From the NCBI GenBank assembly GCA_029207755.1, contig JARCOQ010000003.1, forward strand, positions 88,483,646-88,547,645: a stretch of DNA of 64,000 nucleotides, written 5' to 3'. Within the stretch, counting starts at the first letter, position 1. Every line of letters starts with the position of its first letter. The translations under genes and the position numbers were made by a program. The notes under the pieces are model-generated. The model was not told where the DNA came from and searched no databases. It worked only from the letters and a program-made list of their open reading frames with translations. This document shows positions 51,362 to 62,120 of the stretch, piece after piece. The DNA comes from Chamaea fasciata. Its lineage: Eukaryota; Chordata; Aves; Passeriformes; Sylviidae.

Positions 51362-52189
51362 TGTCTTGGTTTGGAAAGACAGATGTCTGATAGGGAAGGC
51401 AAAAGCCCCCTTTGGAACTGAGAATGTAAACCCCCTCATGACTGATTATATTTTTGAAATTAAGGAGCTCTCAGGCAAGAAAATGAGGGGTAGGAATAAC
51501 AGTTCTTTACTAGTATGTGTAACAGGGCAAACAACAATAACTATGGCATTAACAACAAAACAGAACCAGGAACCTCGTGACAGCTTTCTTGGCCGAGACA
51601 GGAAGGGATGGAGGAAACGCTTTGCTTCACAAAACCCTGGGGCAATCTGATCCCAGTGCCCCTGCAGGACTCTGAGGAGCACCAAGCTGGAACTGCAGGA
51701 ATGAGCGGAAATCCTGGACTGGTGGATGAGATGTATCAGACGCTCCATGGCAGTAGCTGGAACTGCCGGGTGATGTCCTGGCAGTGCTGAAGAAGTGGCA
51801 GGGACGGGACAGCTCAGGTCCAGCAGGGTAGGAGTAGGTGAGCTCAGAATTCCCAGACTCACGAGCAGATGGTGTAGATCTCTAGGACTGGACTTTGGTG
51901 GTGACAGTGAATTCTCCCCACAGTAAGGAACAGCTTGACCTTCCTCCTTCTGATGCTGAGAGAGGGCGTGGCTGCCCACAGCCCTGTTCTTTACCTGCCC
52001 CCAAAAACTCGAGGTATCTTCCCCCCTCTGAGAGAAAACTCCCAGAGACAGCAGAAGCCAGGTGCTACACTCCTCTCCTTTGGCCATGTTGTTTGTCTTA
52101 AATACCCATAAGTACCCAGTAGTTAGTTTCCTAGCAACTTATGGAAGAAAATTCTATAAGTAAAAAAGAAACAAATCTAACCTCCAACA
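51362..52189 (-). mobile_element. Full-length solo LTR, antisense (about 828 bases)
   Basis: Ends are TGTCTTGGTT at the left and CCTCCAACA at the right, the TG...CA pair of an LTR. On the minus strand, U3 starts TGTTGGAGG and reaches a TATA-like GGTATTTAAG (complement of 52097-52106). The U5 part (51362-51513) is homologous, in inverted orientation, to the last 145 bases of the LTR at 59840-60582, although the U3 parts differ. The flanks TCATC and TTGTC might be a diverged target-site duplication but differ at two of five positions. A 213-codon minus-strand frame (51446-52087) crosses the LTR; it shows no protein family and is not called as a gene. Confidence 0.82.
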
Positions 52190-52662
52190 TTGTCTTTACT
52201 GATTTTTACCATTCCCTTTAACACAGACGTGGTGAAAGAGATTTTTAATGCCTGTTCATTTATACTGAGATGTATTTCTGTCTGACGAAAAGTTGCATGC
52301 CATGAAATCCAATATTTATATTGGAAGTAGTTTTATGTGCTATACCTGTGCAACCATGGTGTAAGGTCATAGGAAAGACTAAGGCCTGTTCTCTTCATCC
52401 TCTTTTCTGGCAGTTTGAAATGTGTTGTAATAAAGGGATAACTTTGGAGAAATGTCCTCTCAAACAACAGACATGCTTAGGTCAGAAGATCCTGTTCTTT
52501 GTTTTGCATCTGCTCACTGATTTTCTTCTGATGTAAGCCTGCTGGATCAACATCATCCCCTTCCATTCCACAAGTTATCCAACAGGCTCACTGACCTGCC
52601 CATTGCAATGCTGTGTCTCTTCTGTTATTACCCTTGCGTTTTCAGCAGTGCTTCACTAATGC
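52190..52662. other. Short intronic stretch between LTRs
   Basis: Nothing recognised between the two LTRs. They belong to different families, so this is not the interior of one provirus. Confidence 0.5.
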
Positions 52663-52950
52663 TGTAGTACACCACAACAACACAAAAACTCCGACTTCAG
52701 AAGGCTGAAAAAGTGACTCCTTTATTCTCGGGAAGTGTCTTCCCTTTTATACTATTCTACACAGACCAGTTTGATTGATGGCAAGAAGACAAACCTCTTC
52801 AATCACATTGGTCAGACCAGAGGGACATCAGGAAGTCCCTCCTAGGGAAAGAATGTAAACAAGTTTCTTGTTTACAGAAAATTCTCTGGGAAAGGAGTTT
52901 CAGAAAACCAAAAATCTCAGGCACGAACCAGGGCTACATTTCACATTACA
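52663..52950 (-). mobile_element. Compact solo LTR, antisense (about 288 bases)
   Basis: On the minus strand it runs from TGTAATGTGAAATG to GGTGTACTACA. It contains a TATA-box-like AGTATAAAAGG (complement of about 52743-52753), and about 25 bases downstream GAATAAAGG, a polyadenylation signal (complement of 52721-52726). This close spacing means a very short R region, as in alpharetroviral and some ERVK LTRs. A 10-base inverted repeat (52854-52863 and 52867-52876) lies in U3. Ends are approximate because no clean target-site duplication was found. Confidence 0.72.
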
Positions 52951-53292
52951 TCTTCAAGTCAAGTTTGAATTCATTAAGAAAAAGAAAAAAAAAGGTGTGG
53001 GATATGCAAAATAGGGGTTCCTGAATCTAGGAATGAGTGCTATAAAAACGCTTGTGTAATTTTAAAAGAATTTTTTTTTTGTCAAAAGTACCTAATTAGA
53101 ATGTAAACAGAGAAGAACTAATGACCACGGACCGTGTTTGCTTCATTTCCAGAAAGTTGATAGCGCTCCAGTAGTGTCAAGGGGAATTTCAGAGTTTTGA
53201 TGTCTTCATGAGAACACATGGTTTTAGAACCCCTGGGTACAAGGTAGGGTACAAGGCTGGGGAACGATAGGATGGATATTTATTTACAAATG
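52951..53292. other. Short intronic stretch between LTRs
   Basis: A-rich patch at about 52977-52994 and T-run at about 53070. Nothing recognised. Confidence 0.5.
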
Positions 53293-54180
53293 TGTTGTGG
53301 TTTAACCCCAGCTGGCAGCTCAGCACCACCCAGCCACTCACTCCGTGACTGGTTGGATGGGAGGACAGAATTGGAAGGGTAAAAATTAAAAAACCCATGG
53401 GTTGAGTTGAAGACAGTTTAATAGATAAAGCAAAAGCCACACATCCAAGCAAAACAAAGTAAGGAATTCATTTACCACTTCCCATGCGCACTTCCCAGGT
53501 GCTCAGCCTTCCCCAAGAAAGCAGGGCTCCATCATATGTAAGGATTACCTTTGAAGAAAGCTGGAGCGGGACTTGGAGGATGTGTAGTGATAAAACATGG
53601 AGCAACAGCTATAAACTGAAAGAGAGTAGGTTTAGCTTGGATGTTAGGAAGAAATTCTTTACTGTGAGGGTGGTAAGACAATGAAAAGGGTTGCCCAGAG
53701 AAGTCATGGAATCCTCATTCCTGGAAGTATTCAAGGCTAAGTTGGATGAGGCTTTGAGCAACCTGGTCTACTGGGAGGCGTCTCCCCCGTGGCAGGGGGC
53801 TTGGAATTAGAAAGTATTTAAGATCCCTTCCAAACTACACCATTTTATGAAGACTAACATCATCATTTCAAATGTCCCTCCCTTTTTTCTTCTTTTTCCA
53901 GCTTTATATGCTTAGCGTGATGTCATATGGTATGAAATGTATCTTGGGTTAGTTGGGATGAGCTGTCCCAGTTGGATGTTGTGTCCCTCCCCACTCCCAT
54001 GCACCTCCAGCCTCCCTGCTGGTGAGGTTGGGTGAGGAGCAGAAAAGGCCTTGGTTCACTGCTCAGCAATAGCAAAACCATCTTGGTATTGCCAGTGTTG
54101 TTTCCAGCGCAGTCCTGAACATTGCCAAAATACCTTACACTGTGAAAAAAATCTACTCTATCCCAGCCCACACCAGTCCT
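53293..54180 (-). mobile_element. Avian ERVL-type LTR, antisense, split by a CR1
   Basis: Its U5 end is at the left (TGTTGTGGTTTAACCCCAGC) and its U3 start at the right; the complement of TATCCCAGCC..CCAGTCC resembles the TGTCCTGG..GGCTGGGATA start of ERVL-type LTRs. An ATTAAA signal lies on the minus strand (complement of 53417-53422). The LTR sequence stops at 53557, a CR1 occupies 53558-53850, and LTR sequence resumes (TTTATATGCTTAGCGTGATG). Removing the CR1 and one copy of TGAAGA leaves a continuous LTR of about 590 bases. Same family as the fragment at 31950-32241. Confidence 0.88.
53558..53850 (+). mobile_element. CR1 LINE nested in an LTR, with target-site duplication
   Basis: The 3' end of a CR1: AACTGAAAGAGAGTAGGTTT, AAATTCTTTACTGTGAGGGT, GAGCAACCTGGTCTACTGGG and ATCCCTTCCAAACTACACC, ending ATTTTATGA. 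TGAAGA occurs on both sides (53552-53557 and 53848-53853), overlapping the CR1 terminus. This looks like a short target-site duplication. The insertion is younger than the LTR that hosts it. Confidence 0.9.
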
Positions 54181-57100
54181 TGGGGAGCAGGTCCAGGGTG
54201 AGTTAATAGGTCTTCTTTATTCATCCCTTTTCTAGGAGCAACCTCAGTATTTGAACAATCAAATTTTGCTAGAAAACTTTAGAATCACATCCAGAAATAC
54301 CCTTGGTAGTCCGTTTTTGCTGATTCCTTGTGCCTAAAATGCTCATCCACTCAAGAAAGTCAAATAACATTCTGGTCAATAAACACTAGGGAAATTCAGC
54401 ACACTGGCTGGTGCCATGTAAAAGGCACTGACATCAAAGGATCTGCTGCTAGGTACTTTGGGAGAAAAAAAGCAAAGGTCAGTATTCAGCAAATTAAATA
54501 CTCATTGCAGATTATTTATGCAGCTCTACTTCATACCCATAAATTAGACATCTTTCAAACCAGAATCTGTGCCATTACTGCCATGTTAACAAATTCATCT
54601 GTGCAACTTAATATGAGCAATAAGGCCCTTAAAAAAAAAAAAAATCCTTCAGACAAGACTAGTAACATTTTCAGTTTTTCAGAATAATCCTAGAAAACTG
54701 AAAGGTATGAAGCCCTTTGGTGTCTAAAGGAGGCTTTTCCTTTGTCCATACTGCTCTTGGTGAATCCAGGAACATAGTACTTATATAGGGAATTGCTGTA
54801 TTCATTAATTCCTGCTTGTGCAACTTGGTATGTTGTTTCCTATTTCCTTGTACTACTAGTGACCAGATAACTTTTAGGTAATTTAAGAAATCACTCAAGA
54901 AAGGTTAGTCATTTAAGCAGCAGTTCTTTATTCTTTAGGTATTTAAATTGCTATGACCTTCTCAGCAATTGACATATTGGACTCTCCTAAGTACTTAGAA
55001 GGTAATTGGGTTTTAGCTTTAAGAAAAAGAGGTATAATAATTTCAAAACCTATCAAGTATGGATCCATTCACTTCTCAAAAGGGGGAAAAACTTCTCAAC
55101 AAAAAGGTAATGGCATTTATCCTCTGAAAAATAGCATCATGAATTACGGTCTCAGATGACAGGGCCCAGAGTCTGTAAGCCCACCCAGCACACTGTGACA
55201 TGGAAATTTTCTCTGGTGTATATCTACGTAGTCTAGTTTTGACATTGTGGCATTGCATCCAATTTGGACTAGATCCAGACCTACAACAGCCAAGTCTGCA
55301 CTTCACCAAGTTGTCCCATGAGGTGTTAATAATTCCCTTCACTGTCATCTTGGAGTTCCTTTGTCCAAGGGATTTATTTCCATAGTCCACCTGTTTTCTG
55401 GGATTTAAGGTAAAAAGCAAAAACAAGAGAGATGAGGAGTTGCACTGGGGCCACTTCCTTTCACATCCATCTCATAGGGAGGATTTTGTGGCACTATGGG
55501 ACACAGAGGGTGGGCAAGGTCCCTACAGTAGTGCTTCAATGGCCCCAAAATAATTTGGTTGCATTCAGATGAGAGGAAGAATGGAGGATGAAGGGTAAAG
55601 GTGTTCTATGGACTACCTTTTAAGTCCATGGATGATCACTGCTGTGGATAATGCTGTGGTCATACTGATGCATTTTTTCCTAACTGCGTCTTCCAGTTTT
55701 TCTCCCCAGAGGACTATGTGGTTTAGTGGAGGCGTAAAGCTAATACACAGGGTTGTTTGAGTGGGCAGTTGTCCATCCCCTGCCACTGCACATTGCTCCT
55801 TCTGCCTCCTCAGAGCAGGCAGTGTGTTTGTTGTCAGACTTGGAGTTGGCAGGCTCCGTGGGCTGTGCTGGTTCCCATGCCCAGCCCTGAGCAATGCTCC
55901 CATCCCTGTGGGCTCAGAAGGTAGAAGTCCAAGAAAAATTAATAATTGAATGCATGACTAATTGTTACAAGATCAATAACTGACATATTTAGGATTGCTC
56001 TATTTCATTAATTTTCAGTATTTTCAATATTCTGCAGAACAGCATATAACTTTCTTTTGAATTTTTATGCAGAGGTTTGGCTGCATTCAGCAGTTCTGCA
56101 AACTGGCTTTACTCTTCAAATAAGCTGTCAATGGTAACCTTTTCTCCTAATCACCTCTGGAATAAAAGAGACCCTTAGCCAGGCTAAGTGTACAGTACTA
56201 CCTAAGTTTTGCACTGGCATGGGGAAACTCACATGTATTCATTACCAAATGCAAATATTTAGAAGGAAAGGCTTTTTAAAAGAAGTGAGCATGCATCATC
56301 TTAATACACATAATGTAAAGAATAAATGAGGGCTTTTGGAAAGCACTCAGTGCTCTAGCCCCTCTTCAGTGCATCGCTACATAGAAAATAACTCTGACAT
56401 GAGAGATGTTGCCCTTGTCAATCTGTGTTTCTGTCACTTTCCTGGTTTGCTGTTGGCCACTCTTCTTGCTGGATTTCCCCCACAGACAGTCCTCAGACCA
56501 TCCATCCCCAGCCAAATTTGAAAGCTCTCCTGAGATGGAGGTGGAGGCTGTCTCATCTAGAGCAGTGCTCCGATTCCTGTTGCTTTGTTTAAAGATGAAT
56601 GTGGAAGCGTTATGTGTTCCACAGCATTTTCTGAGGCAGTGTGTGCTTTTAAGGAGTACCTATGCTTTATTTCTCCACATACAAGCAGAAAATTTTCCCA
56701 TTAGCTTTCAACAAAAGACAGACTGTGCAACAGCAGTTTTCTTTCCCCTAAGGATGGCAGCCTGTCATCTCTATTAATCTTCCACACATTATTGTCACCT
56801 GCATGCTTTGTTCCAACATGACGAATTTTTACACCAAATATGGAAAACTTGTGATATTTGAGAGAAAGCAATTCCCTTGACAGATAGTTGTGGACACAAA
56901 GATGGGAGTGGACAGGGTTAGTTTTGTGCTCTGTGGTGAGCCCTATGGCCTGTTTTGTTTTTCTTCTTTATTGTGGTTACTGAAGGATTTTTAAAACTCA
57001 GTAACAAAATTTGCAGGGATTGTTTCCGTGTTTCTTTTCATTGGAGGTGATTTTATATATTTTATAAAGTCATCCTGTGAACTTAAAAGGGATATTTGTC

Positions 57101-58340
57101 CGTTTGAAGTTGTGAACATTCATTAGAGTTCACCTTACTGAGGTTGTTTTTAGGGCAGCACCCAATGCATTTAATCCAAATGGGATCTCTGAGCTGTCAT
57201 CAGAATAGAAAAGGTTGAATCATGGGTGTTCACATTCACATTTCTATTTTTCTTTCATAGTTTGGTTGTGGGTTTGTGTTTTTGGGGGTTTTTTTGTGTT
57301 GTTTTGGGGGTTTTTTTTTCCATTACTTTCAGTTGAAAAGGTCCTTGATTGTTTTTTTAGTCAGGTTATATTGTTGGTGTATGCTGAAGGTTTGCAATGA
57401 TGCATAGTAGGGAACTTTATTGTACATTATAGCACTATGTGCCATAGTATTGAGGTCATATTATTTGTTCAAGGCATTTTGTGAGATGCTGACTTAACAC
57501 CATTTAAACAATGTTAATGTAGGTTATGAATTAAATTGTCCTTGCATTTATATTAGTACTGCCTCTAACTGAAAACTTAATTTTCAAAATTAAGAGGAAG
57601 TATTAAATCTGCTTTTCCCACTAAGTTGTTCACTATTACATGTAATTAATAGCTACATTAAGTATTCTAGTTAAAAATGTTTTCCTGGGTTTTTTTTTTC
57701 TCTCAGTCTTCTACCCGTAGTTACTAAAAATGTGGTTTCGTTAGGATGAATTTTGCTGAGGTTTCAGTTATAGTGTCAAACTGATTTTTTTCCACAGCTC
57801 AAATTGAGTTCAATACCTATATTCCAAGATACAGCATAGATATTCTTAGAAGTGTCATTCTCTATAAAAATGTATTAATTTCTTGGGTATTTTGCAATCT
57901 ACTGGCTTAACGGCAAGTTACAGAATTATTGCCTCTCTGTTCCAAGTTGAAAGTAACCTTTGTTCAAAACAGTAAAATATAAATGGTCAGTTATACCTCC
58001 TGGCAGTACTGCAAACTTGAATACTTTGGATCCAAAATATCTCTTTCAAAGTCACACACACAGTTTTTAGTATCAGCTTCTTCAATTTTACAGAACCAGG
58101 CAGGGAGACCAGAAGAGTATTTGTAAATAAGGAAACCTAAAAATGGCAAGTAACAGGAAAATGTTTAGCTTTGATATTAATTAGGTGTTTAAAATTTTGT
58201 TTCTGTAATATAAAGTTACAAAATTACCCTCCATACCCCTTTTTTTCCTGCCACACTGTTTAGTATTATCCCTTTGGGATTGGAATGCTGATGAGAACCA
58301 CTGAGGAAAAACAACGTTAGCAAACTCACCAGGTCGTACA
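54181..58340. other. Intronic stretch, few features
   Basis: Holds copy B of the 45-base repeat and a T/G-rich tract at 57265-57320. The part 55690-55930 is GC-richer with open frames on both strands and no recognisable family. No exon seen. Confidence 0.5.
56025..56069 (+). repeat. 45-base exact repeat, copy B
   Basis: Identical over 45 of 45 bases to 48933-48977, same orientation. The neighbouring bases (TTCAGTATTTT on the left, CAGAGGTTTGG on the right) do not match the flanks of copy A. Confidence 0.95.
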
Positions 58341-58698
58341 TTCTCAGTCAGGAGATGGAGAGCTGTCCTAGCCCTGGACTGTGTGGCTCTGGTGGGAGGG
58401 TCACTCTCCTTGTCTGGGGGAGATTGTTCACCAGAGTGATGCTCAAATGAAGCAAACCTGGATTTATTATGGTTTCCTGTTTGCGGAGGATAGCATCAAA
58501 GGAATTCTTTGTTGGGATGGAACCTAGGGAAGGAAACTGGCTCTCAGAAGTATTCTCTGAGACAGAACTCCTCGGTGTTCTTCTGTTACTGAAGCAAGTT
58601 ATGGGGTATGCTGTGTTCAGGTTGACTAAACTCATCACCCCTCGCTGCATGACAGGGGCAGGACTATGAGAGGAGTTCCTGTCACAGCTGAGTGACAT
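58341..58698 (-). mobile_element. Possible LTR-like element, antisense
   Basis: GC-richer block whose right end read on the minus strand is TGTCACTCAGCTGTGACAGG. It carries CATAATAAATCCAGG, an AATAAA signal, in its second half. This is a weak LTR signature: no TATA-like element and no definite left end were found, and the family is not recognised. A minus-strand frame of 116 codons covers it but shows no known domain. It could equally be unrelated unique sequence. Confidence 0.3.
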
Positions 58699-59839
58699 GC
58701 TTTGTACACATGCTTTCAGGTCTTTGTCCTATGCTCAAGGTCTGGAAAACAGAAGAACAACCAACCAACCAGACAACAACCCTACAACTCAACAATATTT
58801 TGCATGTTCATTTCTGTAATGAATGAAGTGCAATGGAGTCAAGCAAGCAAGAAAATAACACTTTTTTTCCACGTAAAATTCATTAGAGCAGACAAGAACA
58901 TGGGGGAAATAAACCACATCCATGTATAAATATAATGGGATTCTTTTTTTTTTTATGTAGTTCAAAATTATACTGTTAATGAAAGATATTTCACTATCAG
59001 CTTAGAAAAGGCACTTTGTGTAAGCGGAGTTACTTTGACAGCTTAATGTGATTAAATAAGCAAAACTGAAGTAGGAGAAAATGTATTCAGTTCAAATATA
59101 GTGTTTTAAAATTCCTGCCATATTTTTTTCCTAATATCTTCATAGAAATCAGAATGAAACTTCGAGGCACTTGAATCTTTTTGTTCCTGCCAATTTCATA
59201 TGCTGGCAGCCAGTGCCTGTTTTCTTGGCCTGTTGATTTAAAAAATGTTAAATAAAAGAAGTAGCAAAATGAGGTGGTTGGATTAGTTATTTCTTAAAAC
59301 TGACATAGCCTTAATTTTAAAGCTGAGTTTTCACCCTGTAGGTAGTCTAGTTTTTTAATCAGTCTGTACAAAGCTAAGCTAAAATGAAAGGCATACTGTA
59401 ACATGTATATTTATGTAACATGTAATGCCTCTGAATCAACAAAAGTAAAATTGTGTAAACCATATCCTACTTTTCATTCTTTTTATTTTCTGAGCATTTT
59501 ATGTAAATAAAAATACAATTAAAATATAAAACATATAATGCGATTCATATTCTATATAACAGTGTGATGTCCTAATAGAAAGCACTTGAAAATCTGGTTA
59601 TTTTTCATTATTTTGTTTCATGTTGAAAATAGAAAAGTGTATTAAACATGTGTCTAATCATAAACAGCACTACTCCATTCTGCAAAAGAAGCTAACACTC
59701 TGCTCTTAGTGGGCTGGCATACTGTAAATCCATAGTCCTGCCAGTTTTGTTGGTCTTAACAGTTATGAAGGACAATGACTTCCAGTATGTTTTCCGGTTA
59801 CAGAACTGGCCTCATAGTTATCTCATTTTTATGTCATAC
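58699..59839. other. Intronic stretch, nothing recognised
   Basis: AT-rich, with a short C/A-rich patch around 58755-58795 and a T-run near 58945. No exon, RNA gene or clear transposon was seen. Confidence 0.5.
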
Positions 59840-60582
59840 TGTCTTAGGTTGCAATGCAAGATGTAATCAAAAGTATGTATTCTATTACCATCTGTTAAAA
59901 CTAGGTGGGGCAGTGTTTTGTTATCTCTTCCATTCCGTATCACTCCAGGGAATATCTTCTATTAATGGGCCAGCTGTTAAAACCAGGTGGGGCAGAGGTC
60001 TTTATCTCTTCCACCACCCATCTTCCCTTCGGAGGATATCTTCTGTTAATGGGCCTTTAAGGCTCACTGCATGACTGATAAAATTACATCATGCCATTGT
60101 GAGATGCTCCACCCAGGAGGAGGAGCCAAGCATTCTGATCTGGATAAAAATCTGAGTTTCAGAACGCCAGGGCAGCCTGTTTCCACTGGATTCCCAGAAG
60201 TAGACTTGACCCATCTCACCACCACTGGACCTTCAGAGAAAAGTACACCCTTCTACAGGATCACTGCTTCAACAGAACCACATCTGTCACTCCAGGAGGA
60301 CCACAGCCATGATTCAATTGGACTGCTACCAACACCCTGACCAACAGGGTGTCAAATTGTGTTCTGACACTGTCAGTGGTTTTTTTTTTTTTTTGTTTGG
60401 TTTTTTGTACTGCAACATTTTTATTTTAATTTTCCTGGTAAAGAACTGTGATTCCTATTCCCATATCTTTGCCTGAAAGCCCCTTAATTTCAAAATTATA
60501 ATAATTCAGAGGGAAGGGGTTTACATCTTCAAGGGAGGCTCCTGCATTCCTTAGCAGACACTCATCTTTCCAAACCAGGACA
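59840..60582 (+). mobile_element. Full-length solo LTR in sense orientation (about 743 bases)
   Basis: Starts TGTCTTAGGTTGC and ends TTTCCAAACCAGGACA. It shows U3-R-U5 order on the + strand: a TATA-like TGGATAAAAA at 60141-60150, a T-rich stretch, then GGTAAAGAACTG (60438) and a U5 with GCCTGAAAGCCCCTTAATTT. U3 contains two tandem copies of an approximately 80-base segment (59892-59971 and 59974-60055), each from CTGTTAAAAC to TTAATGGGCC. No clear target-site duplication was found. It is the only one of the clear LTRs lying in the direction of KHDRBS2 transcription. Confidence 0.83.
59892..60055 (+). repeat. Tandem ~80-base duplication in the LTR U3
   Basis: Copy 1 is 59892-59971 and copy 2 is 59974-60055. 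Shared words are CTGTTAAAAC, AGGTGGGGCAG, TATCTCTTCCA, GATATCTTCT or AATATCTTCT, and TTAATGGGCC. The middle parts have diverged. Duplicated U3 segments in retroviral LTRs often carry enhancer elements; that role is inferred here. Confidence 0.85.
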
Positions 60583-61461
60583 CACATATATATGGCATGC
60601 TATATAAAACAGGAGTATTACTGTTTATCTTAATAATACATTAGTTACTGTGATCTCCTAATTGAAAGAATCATTCTTTAATGCCAGAAAGCTGTCAGCT
60701 ATGCCTAATGAGGAACATAGAAAGTCACAATGGACATTTGAAAAATTCAGTAGCAAAATAATTGGTGCAAAATCGCAATTCAGCAAAGCACTAATGACCA
60801 TGTGCATAATCTCTTGAAATGTCTATTATGCCCACTTTATGTTCAGCACTTTGGCTTTACAGATTTATTGAGAGTCAGATGTGGGAATAAGCTGTACAGT
60901 TCATGCCAAGTGGTTTGCTTTAAATTACAGCCCACCTCTGGTCACTGACAGGGGCGAACACCGTGAGCCAGTGCAGGGTGGGACGTGCAGCCCAGGCACA
61001 CACAGGCCATGAGCTGAGCACTGTCAGTCCCTGGCAGCGACTTTGGCTTCATTTTGGAACAGCCAGGATGTTTTTCTGCACAGGCAGCAGCGGGCATCTC
61101 ATTTGGATTCATGGCAAATCTGGCCCAGGAAAGCTCACAGGCAGGAAGGATTCAGTTAGAGGCAGAGGAAAAGGTGACCAAGGGAACCTGGGCAGGCACT
61201 TGGTGGTCCTGTAGTGAACAGTGAAAGTTAATTACATGGTTGTATCTCTGTGTGCATTTTAAGAATACTTTGATGGCATACTTAGAGATAATTTGATTCT
61301 GATTCTAACATTAAATTTAAAAATTACATGCTTCAACTGTAGGGTTTACTAGAGTTTCTCGTTCTCCATTTTACCCCACTGTATGTGCCTTAATATTATT
61401 ACTGCACTACCATCCATTTTGCTCTTTACTTCAAATTGATGGGAAATTGCGTAGTAAAAAG

Positions 61462-61516
61462 ATATATATATAAAAGAAAAAGATTTATATATAAATATAT
61501 GTATATATTTATTTTA
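61462..61516. repeat. A/T-only low-complexity tract
   Basis: Imperfect TATATA and TATTTA units, almost entirely A and T. Simple AT-rich repeat. Confidence 0.85.
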
Positions 61517-62061
61517 TTTCTAAATCAGAGGAAGAAATAAAAATACAAATATTTTGAAAAGTGCAAAACAAATCAGTGTATTTGGCCTTTATTCTTCTCC
61601 TAACAAAAGCATTTCTTATTTAAGCAGTCCACATGTCAGTAAAAATAATCAAGTGACTTACCAGCACTCTGGTAAGGCATTGCTTCTACAAAAAAGGATA
61701 CAGCAGCTACCTCATGCATTATCTGGAGCTCCAAATACTGTCTGACTGACTGTCCTGGTAGGCAGCAGAGACTGTAAATGTCCAAAGAAATCAGTGAAGC
61801 TTCAGCATATATTTAATGTTGAAGTGCTAACTCAAAGAAAGATGATGTTAGGACTGAACATAACAATACTGTGTCAGAAGATCACAGTTTCCTGCTCTAG
61901 AGGGGGACTTGCTCCTGCTCTGTCTGTAATCATATTACATGGCCATTTTAATGACCTGATTAAACTCTTACAATGAGTTCTGCTCCCATTACTAACATCT
62001 GAAGGCTCTCTCCAGACAAAAATAATCTCTGGTAGTTAAAAAATTTAGTCCTTCAGTTTCA

Positions 62062-62120
62062 TTTTTCTTCCTCTTTCTTTTTTCTTTTTTTTTTTTTTCT
62101 TTTTTAATTTTTTTTTAATA
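62062..62120 (+). repeat. T-rich polypyrimidine tract ending in AATAG
   Basis: About 50 bases of T with scattered C, followed by AATTTTTTTTTAATAG/CA. Low-complexity tract with the outline of a 3' splice site on the sense strand. Confidence 0.8.

Noticed and set aside
51446..52087. 213-codon open frame on the minus strand, the longest in the window
   Set aside because: It lies wholly inside the LTR at 51362-52189, crosses its U3-R-U5 parts and shows no retroviral or host domain.
52190..53292. Considered one provirus with paired LTRs between 51362 and 54180
   Set aside because: The three LTRs are of different families and no gag, pol or env sequence lies between them.
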